Source of the DNA: Polyangiaceae bacterium
GTDB taxonomy: Bacteria > Myxococcota_A > Polyangia > Polyangiales > Polyangiaceae
Assembly (NCBI GenBank): GCA_022447485.1
Contig: JAKVCH010000128.1
Coordinates: 1 to 7,878 of the forward strand
Length of the DNA: 7,878 nucleotides
Direction: 5' to 3'
Below the pieces are notes generated by a model. The model searched no databases. It was not told where the DNA came from and worked only from the letters and a program-made list of their open reading frames with translations. Position 1 is the first letter of the stretch. The number at the start of each line of letters is the position of its first letter. The translations under genes were made by a program, and so were the position numbers. Shown here piece by piece: positions 1 through 6,394 of this stretch.

Positions 1-441
1 GTCGCGGGTCGAGCAGGAAGAGCAGCGAATCAAGGTCGAGTGCTGATTCAAACCCGCAACCCTGAGCATCCGGCTCTCCGATTTGCTCAGCAACATGATG
101 TGCCTTCTTTTCTTGAACAAGACTACCGGCTCCGCCAAGAAGTAAATTATCCTCCTTTTTGTCAAATGGCTTTGATTCGATTTGACGGCCTCGAAGAACG
201 AGTGGTTGCTCATGAAGCGGCGCGCCTAGCTCGACTCATTGAAACCAGTGATGCAGAAGTAGAAGTTCTGGGACCAGCACCTGCGCCGCTCCTACGTTTG
301 CGTAATCGTTTTCGGCATCGGTTTATCGTTCGCGCGACTCAACGCCAGGATTTACGTAAAGCACTCCTGGCGATTGCTCGAGCACCTCAAAATCGTAAAG
401 TACGGGTCGGCATAGATGTCGATCCCCAAAGCATGCTTTAG
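1..441 (+). CDS. priA: Primosomal protein N' (PriA helicase), C-terminal fragment
   Basis: This is the C-terminal end of PriA, the superfamily 2 DNA helicase that recognises stalled or repaired forks and reloads the replisome. The reading frame is open from base 1, so the gene begins outside the window; 146 residues plus a TAG stop are present. The first residues read VAGRAGR, which is helicase motif VI with its arginine finger. Next come the PriA-typical GRVLIQTRNPEHPAL and, around residues 50-60, the YR.R.E..YPPF element, followed by the small C-terminal domain that contacts DNA and SSB. The N-terminal DNA-binding domain, the Walker motifs and the zinc-binding cysteines must lie upstream. 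A GTG at base 40 could be mistaken for a start, but the conserved motif VI upstream of it shows that it is internal. The identification is secure; the state of the rest of the gene cannot be seen. Confidence 0.95.
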   Translation, partial: VAGRAGRAANQGRVLIQTRNPEHPALRFAQQHDVPSFLEQDYRLRQEVNYPPFCQMALIRFDGLEERVVAHEAARLARLIETSDAEVEVLGPAPAPLLRLRNRFRHRFIVRATQRQDLRKALLAIARAPQNRKVRVGIDVDPQSML

Positions 442-547
442 AGGGTCAACAGCGAGACAGTTGGGTTGGCCTCCTAGCATTGGGAATCGAGCTTCATCTT
501 TCGATCAATTAGCCACTATTTGCTCAGCCGTGGTAACCTCCCCGCTC
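442..547 (+). other. priA to transglycosylase gap, no clear promoter
   Basis: If the transglycosylase starts at 548, this 106-base gap separates it from priA. I see no terminator hairpin with a T-run and no convincing -35/-10 pair, so the gene may be cotranscribed with priA or driven by a promoter I cannot recognise. The alternative start at 416 would fill the gap and overlap the end of priA by 26 bases in another frame. Confidence 0.4.
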
Positions 548-2878
548 ATGGGCACATCCCCGCATCGCTTCTCGATTACGTCAGGGCTCCTTCTCAGTCT
601 TTGCTCCTCCGCCTGCGTCTTACAAGGTGGTTGTGAAAGCGTTCCACCAGCTCAGAACGCCCCGAACTCCGCAAAAGTAGATGAAACCACGCCTGCCCAA
701 GGCCCTCCGAAAGAAAAGGCCCAAAGGATCGCAGAAAAGAAGACTGCTCCAGCTCCCCGCAGCCCGTTAGAACGAGCTGCCCTCGCCATCCGACAAGTCA
801 ATTATACCGAGGCAGCTCAAGCCCTTGACGCTATGCGTGCCGACGAAAAGTCTAGCCCAACCTGGCATTACGCTCGGGCCCTGACTGCTTTCAAAACGGG
901 AGAGTTCACTCAAGCGATTGAGCTTCTCCATCAGATCGAAAAGAACGCTCCTTGGCTCCAAGAAGAAGCCTCCCATCTTCGCACTCAAGCAGCAGAGGGC
1001 TCAGGAGACGCGACTCTGATCGATGCCTTTGCCGGGAAGCCCCACGATTCCCTCGAAGAGCTCGACCTAGCTGAATCCTACCTGCATGCGCAGGAATATG
1101 AAAAGGCAATTAAAATTGCAGAGCATGTCCTCCAAGCAAATAAGAAGTCAAAAAAGTCTTCGGCACGGGCCAACCTCTCACGAGCTCATCGCGTGCTAGC
1201 TGAAGCTCAAGAAGCTCGAAACGCAAAACGAGAAGCTCTCACATCTTGGCGTTATCTAGCGCTAGAAGCTCCCACCTCCGCAGCGGCAAAAGATGCTGCG
1301 GAGCGCTATGAAGTCTTGTCAAAGTCGACCCTCTCTGCCCCCGAGCGATTCAAACGAGCGAAAGCCTTCGCTGATGACGGCGCCTCAAAAGCCACGGACC
1401 TTGAACTGCAAAAAGCCGCAAAAGCGCCCGGTAAGCGCCCAACGAAAGCCGAAAGCTTGGCAGTCTCTGGATGGGGTCTCTACCTGGCACGAAGTAATTA
1501 CTCTGAAGCAGCGGCACGCCTAGCGAATGCTGCTCGATTAGGTCATCGAGATAAGCAACGACTCACTTATTATCAGGCAAAATCCCTCGCACGAGCGAAT
1601 CGTGATTTAGAAGCCATCAATATTTACGACGCTCTCGGAAAGGAGTCAGGCGAATTCGCTGAGCACGCTCTCTACCAAGCGGCGCGTCTCCGCTACATTG
1701 ACGGCCAATTTCCTGCGGCCTTCCTCGCCTACGAAGCCTACGAGAAGCGCTATGGTACCCGGGCGCGCCACCGCCGAGAGGTTGGCTACGAAAAAACCAT
1801 TACCGCGCTCGCTGCCAAGGAATATCCAAAGGCAGAGGAATCTCTGGGCCAACTGATCTCAAAGGAAAAAAGCCCTCGTAAGCGAACTCGGCTTGTGCAG
1901 CTGGAGGGCGTAGCTCTCCTTGCCCAGGGCAAGAAAAAAGAAGCCGAGGAGAAGTTTCGCACTGTGATGCGCTCCCGCCCTCTTTCTCTTGCCGCCTTAC
2001 TCGCTGCAGCTCGATTAAAAAGCATAAATGCGGCTCCCGAGCCATGGCTGCCTTTGAGCCAGAGTTCCGTGACCGCCCAACCCGGCGTACTAGAGGCGCT
2101 CGAGCCAGAGCTGCCAGAAGGCGTTGCTGCGCTCAACGCCTACGGCTTGGATGAGATGGCTCAATCTCTTCTACGTCGCTCAGAAGCAAGCTTACGAGAA
2201 CGCTATGGCAAGCGAAAAGGTGAAGCTCTTTGCCAAGCCTACGGTCAACTTCAGACAGCCCAGCGCCGTTATCAAATCGCTCAATGGGCAGTCTCCTGGG
2301 AATCAATCAAACGACCTCCAACGCCGACAACTCGCTGGGCATGGGATTGCCTCTACCCACGCCCTTGGCTCGAGCTTGCTCGGAAAAATGCTGAAGAATT
2401 AAACGTACCCCTCGACCTGATCTATGGCGTGATGCGCCAGGAAAGTGCCTTTCGTCCCCGAGTTGTCTCCCCCGCAAAAGCCGTCGGCCTGATGCAGATT
2501 ATACCACCAACGGCTCGTCGCATTGCTCTTGAGTTAAAGACCGAATACAGCCCGGAAAAAATGAGAGTGCCTGATATCAACCTTCGCTTTGGCAGTTTTT
2601 ACCTGAGCCGGTTACTCAAAGTCTATCAGGGTCGAAAACTATTAGCCGCCGCAAGCTACAATGCGGGCCCCTACGCTGTTTCTCGTTGGCTCGAGAGCGG
2701 CGAAAACCTCGATCTCGATATATTTATCGCACGAATTCCTTATAAGGAGACTCGAGAGTATGCCTATCGCGTCGGCGGCAATATCGCTCGTTATGCATGG
2801 CTGGAGGAAGACCTCGACGCACTCAATATGGACCTCAATATTCCAAAAGGTCTGCGGGCAAATCGCGGCCTCTACTGA
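548..2878 (+). CDS. Exported soluble lytic murein transglycosylase (Slt-type) with helical-repeat N-terminus
   Basis: This protein is predicted to cleave peptidoglycan between MurNAc and GlcNAc, forming a 1,6-anhydro end, in the periplasm. From the ATG at 548 it has 776 residues. The first 29 look like an export signal (basic start, then SGLLLSLCSSAC and LQGGC); either Cys could be lipidated, but neither fits the lipobox well. A Pro/Ala/Lys-rich linker follows, then about 430 residues of Ala-rich helical pairs resembling TPR or Slt70 superhelix repeats. The SLT domain covers roughly residues 610-755. Its catalytic Glu lies in RQESAF (codon 2441-2443), followed by GLMQIIPPTA, ASYNAG (Asn codon 2660-2662) and ETREYAYRV, the family motifs in the right order. 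The frame is open up to an ATG at 416 that overlaps priA, but those extra 44 residues look non-coding. A GTG at 530 is another option. None has a clear ribosome binding site. The function is secure; the start and lipidation are uncertain. Confidence 0.92.
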   Translation: MGTSPHRFSITSGLLLSLCSSACVLQGGCESVPPAQNAPNSAKVDETTPAQGPPKEKAQRIAEKKTAPAPRSPLERAALAIRQVNYTEAAQALDAMRADEKSSPTWHYARALTAFKTGEFTQAIELLHQIEKNAPWLQEEASHLRTQAAEGSGDATLIDAFAGKPHDSLEELDLAESYLHAQEYEKAIKIAEHVLQANKKSKKSSARANLSRAHRVLAEAQEARNAKREALTSWRYLALEAPTSAAAKDAAERYEVLSKSTLSAPERFKRAKAFADDGASKATDLELQKAAKAPGKRPTKAESLAVSGWGLYLARSNYSEAAARLANAARLGHRDKQRLTYYQAKSLARANRDLEAINIYDALGKESGEFAEHALYQAARLRYIDGQFPAAFLAYEAYEKRYGTRARHRREVGYEKTITALAAKEYPKAEESLGQLISKEKSPRKRTRLVQLEGVALLAQGKKKEAEEKFRTVMRSRPLSLAALLAAARLKSINAAPEPWLPLSQSSVTAQPGVLEALEPELPEGVAALNAYGLDEMAQSLLRRSEASLRERYGKRKGEALCQAYGQLQTAQRRYQIAQWAVSWESIKRPPTPTTRWAWDCLYPRPWLELARKNAEELNVPLDLIYGVMRQESAFRPRVVSPAKAVGLMQIIPPTARRIALELKTEYSPEKMRVPDINLRFGSFYLSRLLKVYQGRKLLAAASYNAGPYAVSRWLESGENLDLDIFIARIPYKETREYAYRVGGNIARYAWLEEDLDALNMDLNIPKGLRANRGLY

Positions 2879-4122
2879 ATCGCTGATTGAATGAGAAGCG
2901 GATCACCCCAATAGCGCTCTTTCCAGGCCTCTTCTAAGACCCCATACGCGGGTCGCTGCCAAGGAGAAAAACCCCAGGCGGCTTCTTGACTCAAATCATC
3001 TAAGTCAGCGTACATACGCCAAACGAAGAACCCCCCAAAGCCCTTTGCCTCAGGCATCGCGGCTAGAAATGACTGGTAGGCCTGAGCTTGCGCCTCGGGA
3101 TCGACCTGCACGGTCCCGAGTTGCTCGGGCCAGAGCCAAGGGCGGATCGCCGTGATTGTTCTAGCTGTGTAACCAAATTCAGAGAAAATAACCGGACGTT
3201 CCCAAAGCTCAGCGAGCTCAGTCACCTGTTGCGCGATTCGTTGGCCTCCTGCAAGAAGCTCTTCCTTCGAAGCGTCATCTTCCCAATGGAGCGGGTAAAA
3301 AGCGTTGATCGCGATCAAGTCGAGAGCACCCCAGATAACCGTATCCGCTGCATCATCCCAATTAGCGGCGTAGGTGAGTAAACCCGAATAGGCGCGCCGT
3401 ATCTTCTGAATCACGGGATAAAGACTCGGAGCCCGTTGGGTGGTCACCCAGCTGCGCATTTCTACGCCCAAGGCGAAGAGATCGACGCCGCTCTCTTCTG
3501 CGACCTTGGCCCAAGGAAGAACGAACGACTCATAGGCTATCGCTCTCTCTCGCCACCCTTCATCGGTCTGAGGATCGATTTCAGCTCGCCAACCTCCGCT
3601 CTCGACCCAGAGATGGGGTACCAGCATCACCCGTAGACCTCGGGCGTGGGCCATTTCCACAGAGCGAGCGACTGATTGGCGTACGAGGGCTGGAGCACGC
3701 TCAAAGCGTGACGAAATTCCCGGTGACCTGAGATCCCAAGCACGACCAAATACAGTCAGGCTCACCCAATTCGCTCCGCTTTCAGCCAGTACATCAAGAG
3801 TCTGTCCGAAATCATCCGAGCCGTAGCCTCTTCCAGGTTGCAGATCACTTTCGATGGGCCCAATCGTCATTCCGCGAAATAAAGGCTCACCTAAAACGCG
3901 AAGCCCATCCGCGCCGGGCGGTAACTTGCCCAGAGGCTTCGGCGCTGAGGCCCAACGGGGAAAGGCGCTTTTCCCTCCCCGCACATCATCCTGAATTTCC
4001 CTATTGGTCGCGACAGCGCCCAACGACCGTTCTTGCTCTTTTGCCTGACTTTGTGGACTGAAAACAGACACCACCAGACCGACGCGCGTTAAAATTTGCA
4101 GAGCTCGACGCCGCTGCATCAT
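2872..4122 (-). CDS. Exported TIM-barrel glycoside hydrolase-like protein (GH113-like)
   Basis: This 416-residue protein resembles family GH113, whose characterised members are beta-mannanases of clan GH-A. The N-terminus has a run of arginines (QRRRALQIL), a hydrophobic stretch and an SQA site near residue 27, which suggests export, possibly by the Tat route. A linker follows, then RGMTIGP at the start of the barrel and the GANWVSL strand. The likely acid/base Glu is in GVEMRSW (residue 221) and the likely nucleophile Glu in FSEFGY (residue 315), which are the expected ends of barrel strands 4 and 7. FVWRMYAD near residue 367 fits strand 8. The ATG at 4122 shares one base with the TGA of the HAD gene upstream (TGATG), so translation is probably coupled; a TTG at 4125 is a less likely start. 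The 3' end overlaps the convergent transglycosylase gene by 7 bases. The fold and catalytic pair are fairly sure; the substrate is unknown. Confidence 0.8.
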   Translation of the reverse strand: MMQRRRALQILTRVGLVVSVFSPQSQAKEQERSLGAVATNREIQDDVRGGKSAFPRWASAPKPLGKLPPGADGLRVLGEPLFRGMTIGPIESDLQPGRGYGSDDFGQTLDVLAESGANWVSLTVFGRAWDLRSPGISSRFERAPALVRQSVARSVEMAHARGLRVMLVPHLWVESGGWRAEIDPQTDEGWRERAIAYESFVLPWAKVAEESGVDLFALGVEMRSWVTTQRAPSLYPVIQKIRRAYSGLLTYAANWDDAADTVIWGALDLIAINAFYPLHWEDDASKEELLAGGQRIAQQVTELAELWERPVIFSEFGYTARTITAIRPWLWPEQLGTVQVDPEAQAQAYQSFLAAMPEAKGFGGFFVWRMYADLDDLSQEAAWGFSPWQRPAYGVLEEAWKERYWGDPLLIQSAIQ

Positions 4123-4799
4123 CAACCCACAACGCTATCGACAACATCCGCATCGATCGCAGCAATCACCTTCACCACTTGATCGGCTCCGGCCGCCACG
4201 AGCTTCTCCCGTGGATAGGAATGTTCCACCGCAATGCAGGGCAGGCCCGCAGCCTTCGCCGCATGAATGCCAGCAACAGAGTCTTCAATCACCAATGCGC
4301 GCTGCGCATCGTCACCGACCTTTGTCCTCAGGAACTCAATCGACTTCAGATAGCCCTCGGGATCTGGTTTGGATACCGTCGTATCTTCAGCTGCAAAGAT
4401 TGCATCCACGAGATCGCGAACACCTAGGACCTTCAACCCCAATTCTACTTCGTCTCGTAAGGCCCCGGAGCAAACAACGACCGGTCCTAAGGAAGCTCGA
4501 TGACGAATCAAGGCAGCAGCCCCAGGAAATGTTTTCAGCTCCTGATTGGCGCGGCGCAGATAGTGGGGCTTTTTCAGCTCCACTAATTCATCGATTTCAG
4601 CCCGTGTCGGCTGACGCCCTGCGTCACGCAGCATGGCCTCGAAGCCCCCCACGTCGTCGAACCCAATGTAGGTATTCCAGTAGCTCTCCGAGGAGATCTC
4701 AATGCCCATGGGCCCAAGGACATCTCGAAATGTCTGCAGATGAATTTCTTCATCGTCGACCAAGACCCCATTAAAGTCGAAAATTGTCGCTGGCTTCAC
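4122..4799 (-). CDS. HAD-superfamily phosphatase/phosphomutase-like protein with a DFNG motif I
   Basis: This is a 225-residue cytosolic protein of the haloacid dehalogenase superfamily, of the phosphoglycolate phosphatase/beta-phosphoglucomutase type with a helical cap at about residues 15-85. Motif I is DFNGVLVDDE: Asp8 is the nucleophile, but the usual acid/base Asp two residues later is Asn10. Motif II is Ser111 in VVVCSGAL, motif III is Lys144 in SKPDP, and motif IV is Glu172-Asp173 in IEDSVAG, all intact. The start is GTG at 4799, with AGGG about 9 bases upstream on the same strand. It is the first gene of a two-gene unit; its TGA overlaps the ATG of the glycosidase-like gene. The pairing might suggest sugar-phosphate metabolism, but that is speculation. 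The superfamily is certain. The substrate is not, and the Asn raises doubt about ordinary phosphatase turnover. Confidence 0.9.
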   Translation of the reverse strand: MKPATIFDFNGVLVDDEEIHLQTFRDVLGPMGIEISSESYWNTYIGFDDVGGFEAMLRDAGRQPTRAEIDELVELKKPHYLRRANQELKTFPGAAALIRHRASLGPVVVCSGALRDEVELGLKVLGVRDLVDAIFAAEDTTVSKPDPEGYLKSIEFLRTKVGDDAQRALVIEDSVAGIHAAKAAGLPCIAVEHSYPREKLVAAGADQVVKVIAAIDADVVDSVVG

Positions 4800-4854
4800 G
4801 ATAAAGCCCTAGCTGAATCTGGGTCCTAGACCAAGATCGGGTCAGCTCATCCCT

Positions 4855-4871
4855 CCCGGGCTGCCCCGGGG
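4855..4871. repeat. GC-rich inverted repeat
   Basis: Two CCCGGG blocks (4855-4860 and 4865-4870) are separated by CTGC. They could form a six-base-pair hairpin with a four-base loop on either strand. No T-run follows on either side, so it is not a standard terminator. It would lie in the 5' leader of the HAD transcript if that starts further right. Its role is unknown. Confidence 0.4.
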
Positions 4872-4897
4872 GAATAAGCACGAAACCCGACCCTTTC

Positions 4898-4909
4898 GCC
4901 TTCGAAGGC
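4898..4909. repeat. 12-base perfect palindrome GCCTTCGAAGGC
   Basis: GCCTTCGAAGGC is a perfect inverted repeat. It lies in an imperfect longer one, since CTTTC to its left can pair with G and AAAG to its right, allowing small bulges. It sits about 12 bases upstream of the candidate infA -35 element. A dimeric regulator site is possible, as is an RNA hairpin if transcription starts further upstream. No matching copy was noticed elsewhere in the window. Confidence 0.35.
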
Positions 4910-5012
4910 TCGCAAAGTCCCTGACAACAGCAAATCGCCGCTATTTCTTGCACTGCCCAACACCCTGTGCCAGGTTCCGCGCACCCCAACAGCAAGGAAT
5001 TTCAGGCATAAG

Positions 5013-5234
5013 ATGAGCAAAGGCGATTTAATGGAAATGGAGGGTGTCATCCAAGACGCTCTCGGTGGTGGACAGTACACGATTAAAGTCGATTCAGGAG
5101 ACGCGATTGTGCGCGCTCAACTGTCAGGACGAATGCGACGCCACCATATCCGCGTTCTACCAGGAGACCGAGTCAAAGTGGCTGTATCTCCTTACGATCC
5201 TACCCACGGATTGATTGTTTATCGTGGTCGCTAA
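5013..5234 (+). CDS. infA: Translation initiation factor IF-1
   Basis: IF-1 binds the A site of the 30S subunit during translation initiation and works with IF-2 and IF-3. The product is 73 residues, the usual family length, and is a single S1-like OB-fold domain. It shows the family landmarks in order: MSKGDLMEMEGVI at the N-terminus, the LSGRMRRHHIRVLPGDRV core, and SPYDPTHGLIVYR at the end. The start at 5013 is favoured because IF-1 proteins normally have about seven residues before the EMEG segment; the ATG at 5031 would remove them. AGG lies 6 bases before the start and AAGGA lies 14 before. The gene stands apart from ribosomal protein genes, whereas in many bacteria infA lies in or near the spc operon, so it may be a relocated or second copy. 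A terminator follows about 70 bases downstream. Confidence 0.96.
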   Translation: MSKGDLMEMEGVIQDALGGGQYTIKVDSGDAIVRAQLSGRMRRHHIRVLPGDRVKVAVSPYDPTHGLIVYRGR

Positions 5235-5251
5235 ACCTGTCTGCAGATAGA

Positions 5252-5270
5252 AGAGCTCGTCATCAGCTCT
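5252..5270 (+). other. Small hairpin downstream of infA
   Basis: AGAGCT (5252-5257) and AGCTCT (5265-5270) can pair around the loop CGTCATC, followed by CTCTTT. This small stem lies between the infA stop and the main terminator and could protect the transcript end. The T content after it is too weak for a confident terminator call. Confidence 0.35.
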
Positions 5271-5300
5271 CTCTTTCCAATGATCGGCTTCCGACTCAAA

Positions 5301-5340
5301 GGCCCGCCACACGCAAACTTAGGTTTGTGGGCGGGTTTTT
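5301..5340 (+). terminator. Intrinsic terminator after infA
   Basis: CCCGCC (5303-5308) pairs with GGCGGG (5330-5335). After small bulges the stem continues as CA/TG and CAAAC (5314-5318) with GTTTG (5323-5327) around the loop TTAG. Five T residues follow directly (5336-5340), with a further TTTT a few bases on. About 13 base pairs, a tetraloop and a T-run make this a standard Rho-independent terminator for infA. It sits immediately before, or partly inside, the start region of the next gene. Confidence 0.85.
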
Positions 5341-5345
5341 CAGTT

Positions 5346-6356
5346 TTGAGATCTTCTTCTTTCATCTCCTCATGCAGCATCCTGTTGATCGCTGCCTGTA
5401 GCAATCGGAGCGCGGAGCCTTTGGAGAAGAAAGAGCTAGACAAAAAACCTGCATCAGAAGAGGGGAGCATGAAAAACGTCCTCCCTGTCGACAAACTCTT
5501 CCTCCCGGAGAAAACAAACGAACTGGTCGTCGACCTGGCAACTTCGCCTTCTTTATCCCAGGCAAATCAAACTCAATCGCCACTTCAAAAGGGCTGCCCG
5601 AGGGAGATGGTGAACGTCGCTGATGCCTATTGCGTCGATCGCTACGAGAGTTCCCTTGTCGACCACGAAAAGAAACGACCGCTTTCTCCTTACTACCCCA
5701 GCAGTCGGGAAAAAACCGCAACTCTTTACGAAACCTGGCTCCGAAAAGCCCTCGCATCCAAGGGGAAACAAGGGCCAACAACTCTCGTCCCCCTACCCCC
5801 GCCCTTCAGTCTTGCCGTTGAGTTCTCCCCAGAGGCTCAATCCCTACCAAGGCGAATTCCAGCTGGTTACCAATCGGCTCATAGTGCAGCCCTCGCCTGC
5901 TCCGAAGCTGCGAAACGACTCTGCTCCCCCGCAGAGTGGCGTCGAGCGTGTCGGGGACAAGAGGATAGAAAATTTCCCTATGGGGAGCAGTATCGCGCGG
6001 GCACTTGCAATGTCCATCGGAACGAACACCCCGCCGCACTTCTTCACGGTGATGCCTCGAAATACCATCTAGATCCTCGACTCAACCTCACCCGAGCTCA
6101 TGATGGACCGCTCCTGCAGGCTACGGGTGAAAGTCCAGGGTGCGCCAGCCACTGGGGCGATGATGCTATTTATGACATGGTGGGAAATCTCGACGAATGG
6201 CTCGACGAAGACCAGGGTCAATTTGCCGGTGGATTCTATTCTCGAGCAACGAAAGAGGGCTGTGATTCGAGCATCAGCGTCCATGGCCCCGGCTATCGTG
6301 ACTACAGCCTGGGCATTCGCTGCTGTAAAGATATTGAGTCAAAGCTCTCAGACTAA
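5346..6356 (+). CDS. Cys-rich lipoprotein with SUMF1/formylglycine-generating-enzyme-like domain
   Basis: From the TTG at 5346 the product has 336 residues. It opens with a short lipoprotein signal: an Arg, then SILLIAAC, whose IAAC is a good lipobox with Cys18 as the lipidated residue. A charged, Ser/Gln-rich linker leads to a SUMF1 (FGE-sulfatase) domain from about residue 83 to the end. Its landmarks are AYCVDRYE, KRLCSPAEWRRACRG, FPYG, YDMVGNLDEWLDE, AGGFY and LGIRCC. After the lipid Cys there are ten more, which suggests disulfides outside the cytoplasm. The two closely spaced C-terminal cysteines that bind copper in true formylglycine-generating enzymes are not evident, so a structural or binding role is likelier than sulfatase activation. 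The frame stays open to an ATG at 5280, but those extra 22 codons run through the infA terminator and look non-coding. An ATG at 5469 would lose the signal. The domain is secure; the start is not. Confidence 0.82.
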   Translation: MRSSSFISSCSILLIAACSNRSAEPLEKKELDKKPASEEGSMKNVLPVDKLFLPEKTNELVVDLATSPSLSQANQTQSPLQKGCPREMVNVADAYCVDRYESSLVDHEKKRPLSPYYPSSREKTATLYETWLRKALASKGKQGPTTLVPLPPPFSLAVEFSPEAQSLPRRIPAGYQSAHSAALACSEAAKRLCSPAEWRRACRGQEDRKFPYGEQYRAGTCNVHRNEHPAALLHGDASKYHLDPRLNLTRAHDGPLLQATGESPGCASHWGDDAIYDMVGNLDEWLDEDQGQFAGGFYSRATKEGCDSSISVHGPGYRDYSLGIRCCKDIESKLSD

Positions 6357-6394
6357 AGGCAGCTCCCGAGCTCGGCGGCTTACTCTAGCCTCGT
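6357..6394. other. Short convergent gap with a palindrome
   Basis: These 38 bases separate the stops of the lipoprotein and exporter genes. CCGAGCTCGG (6366-6375) is a perfect palindrome, but it has no loop and no adjoining T-run on either strand. I do not call it a terminator. Confidence 0.3.

Larger units (their letters stand above)
4800..5012. promoter_or_regulatory. Divergent control region between HAD gene and infA
   Basis: This 213-base interval must hold the promoters of two divergent transcripts. On the + strand, a CTGACA at 4921-4926 resembles a -35 element. A weak TATTTC lies 15 bases further on, a short spacer, so this promoter is only a candidate. On the - strand I see no convincing pair. 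Inverted repeats are frequent: a small GGTC/GACC hairpin at 4822-4832, a CCCGGG-CTGC-CCCGGG hairpin at 4855-4870 and a 12-base palindrome at 4898-4909. I see no small gene here that I can support. Confidence 0.45.

Noticed and set aside
1786..2136. A 116-codon open frame on the - strand
   Set aside because: It is antisense to the helical-repeat part of the transglycosylase; the composition (Ser/Ala/Gly runs) is typical of a shadow frame.
2872..2878. Convergent gene overlap as evidence of a fusion or frameshift
   Set aside because: Both proteins end with plausible C-termini and independent stop codons on opposite strands; a few bases of tail-to-tail overlap is common.
4211..4774. A 187-codon open frame on the + strand
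   Set aside because: It is fully antisense to the HAD gene, which has clear family motifs. The translation is rich in Arg, Pro, Ser and Gln, as expected from a shadow frame, and has no recognisable motif.
4771..5080. Short - strand frames in the HAD/infA interval
   Set aside because: They run into infA or the HAD gene and have no ribosome binding site or recognisable motif; the interval is better explained as a control region.
5362..5781. A 139-codon - strand frame
   Set aside because: It overlaps the SUMF1-like lipoprotein gene, which carries domain and signal-peptide evidence; this frame shows none.
5623..6072. A 149-codon + strand frame
   Set aside because: It overlaps the SUMF1-like lipoprotein gene in another frame, and its translation (Pro/Ser/Arg/Asn-rich) shows no motif.
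6366..6375. Palindrome CCGAGCTCGG as a bidirectional terminator
   Set aside because: There is no loop and no T-run on either strand, so it does not fit an intrinsic terminator.
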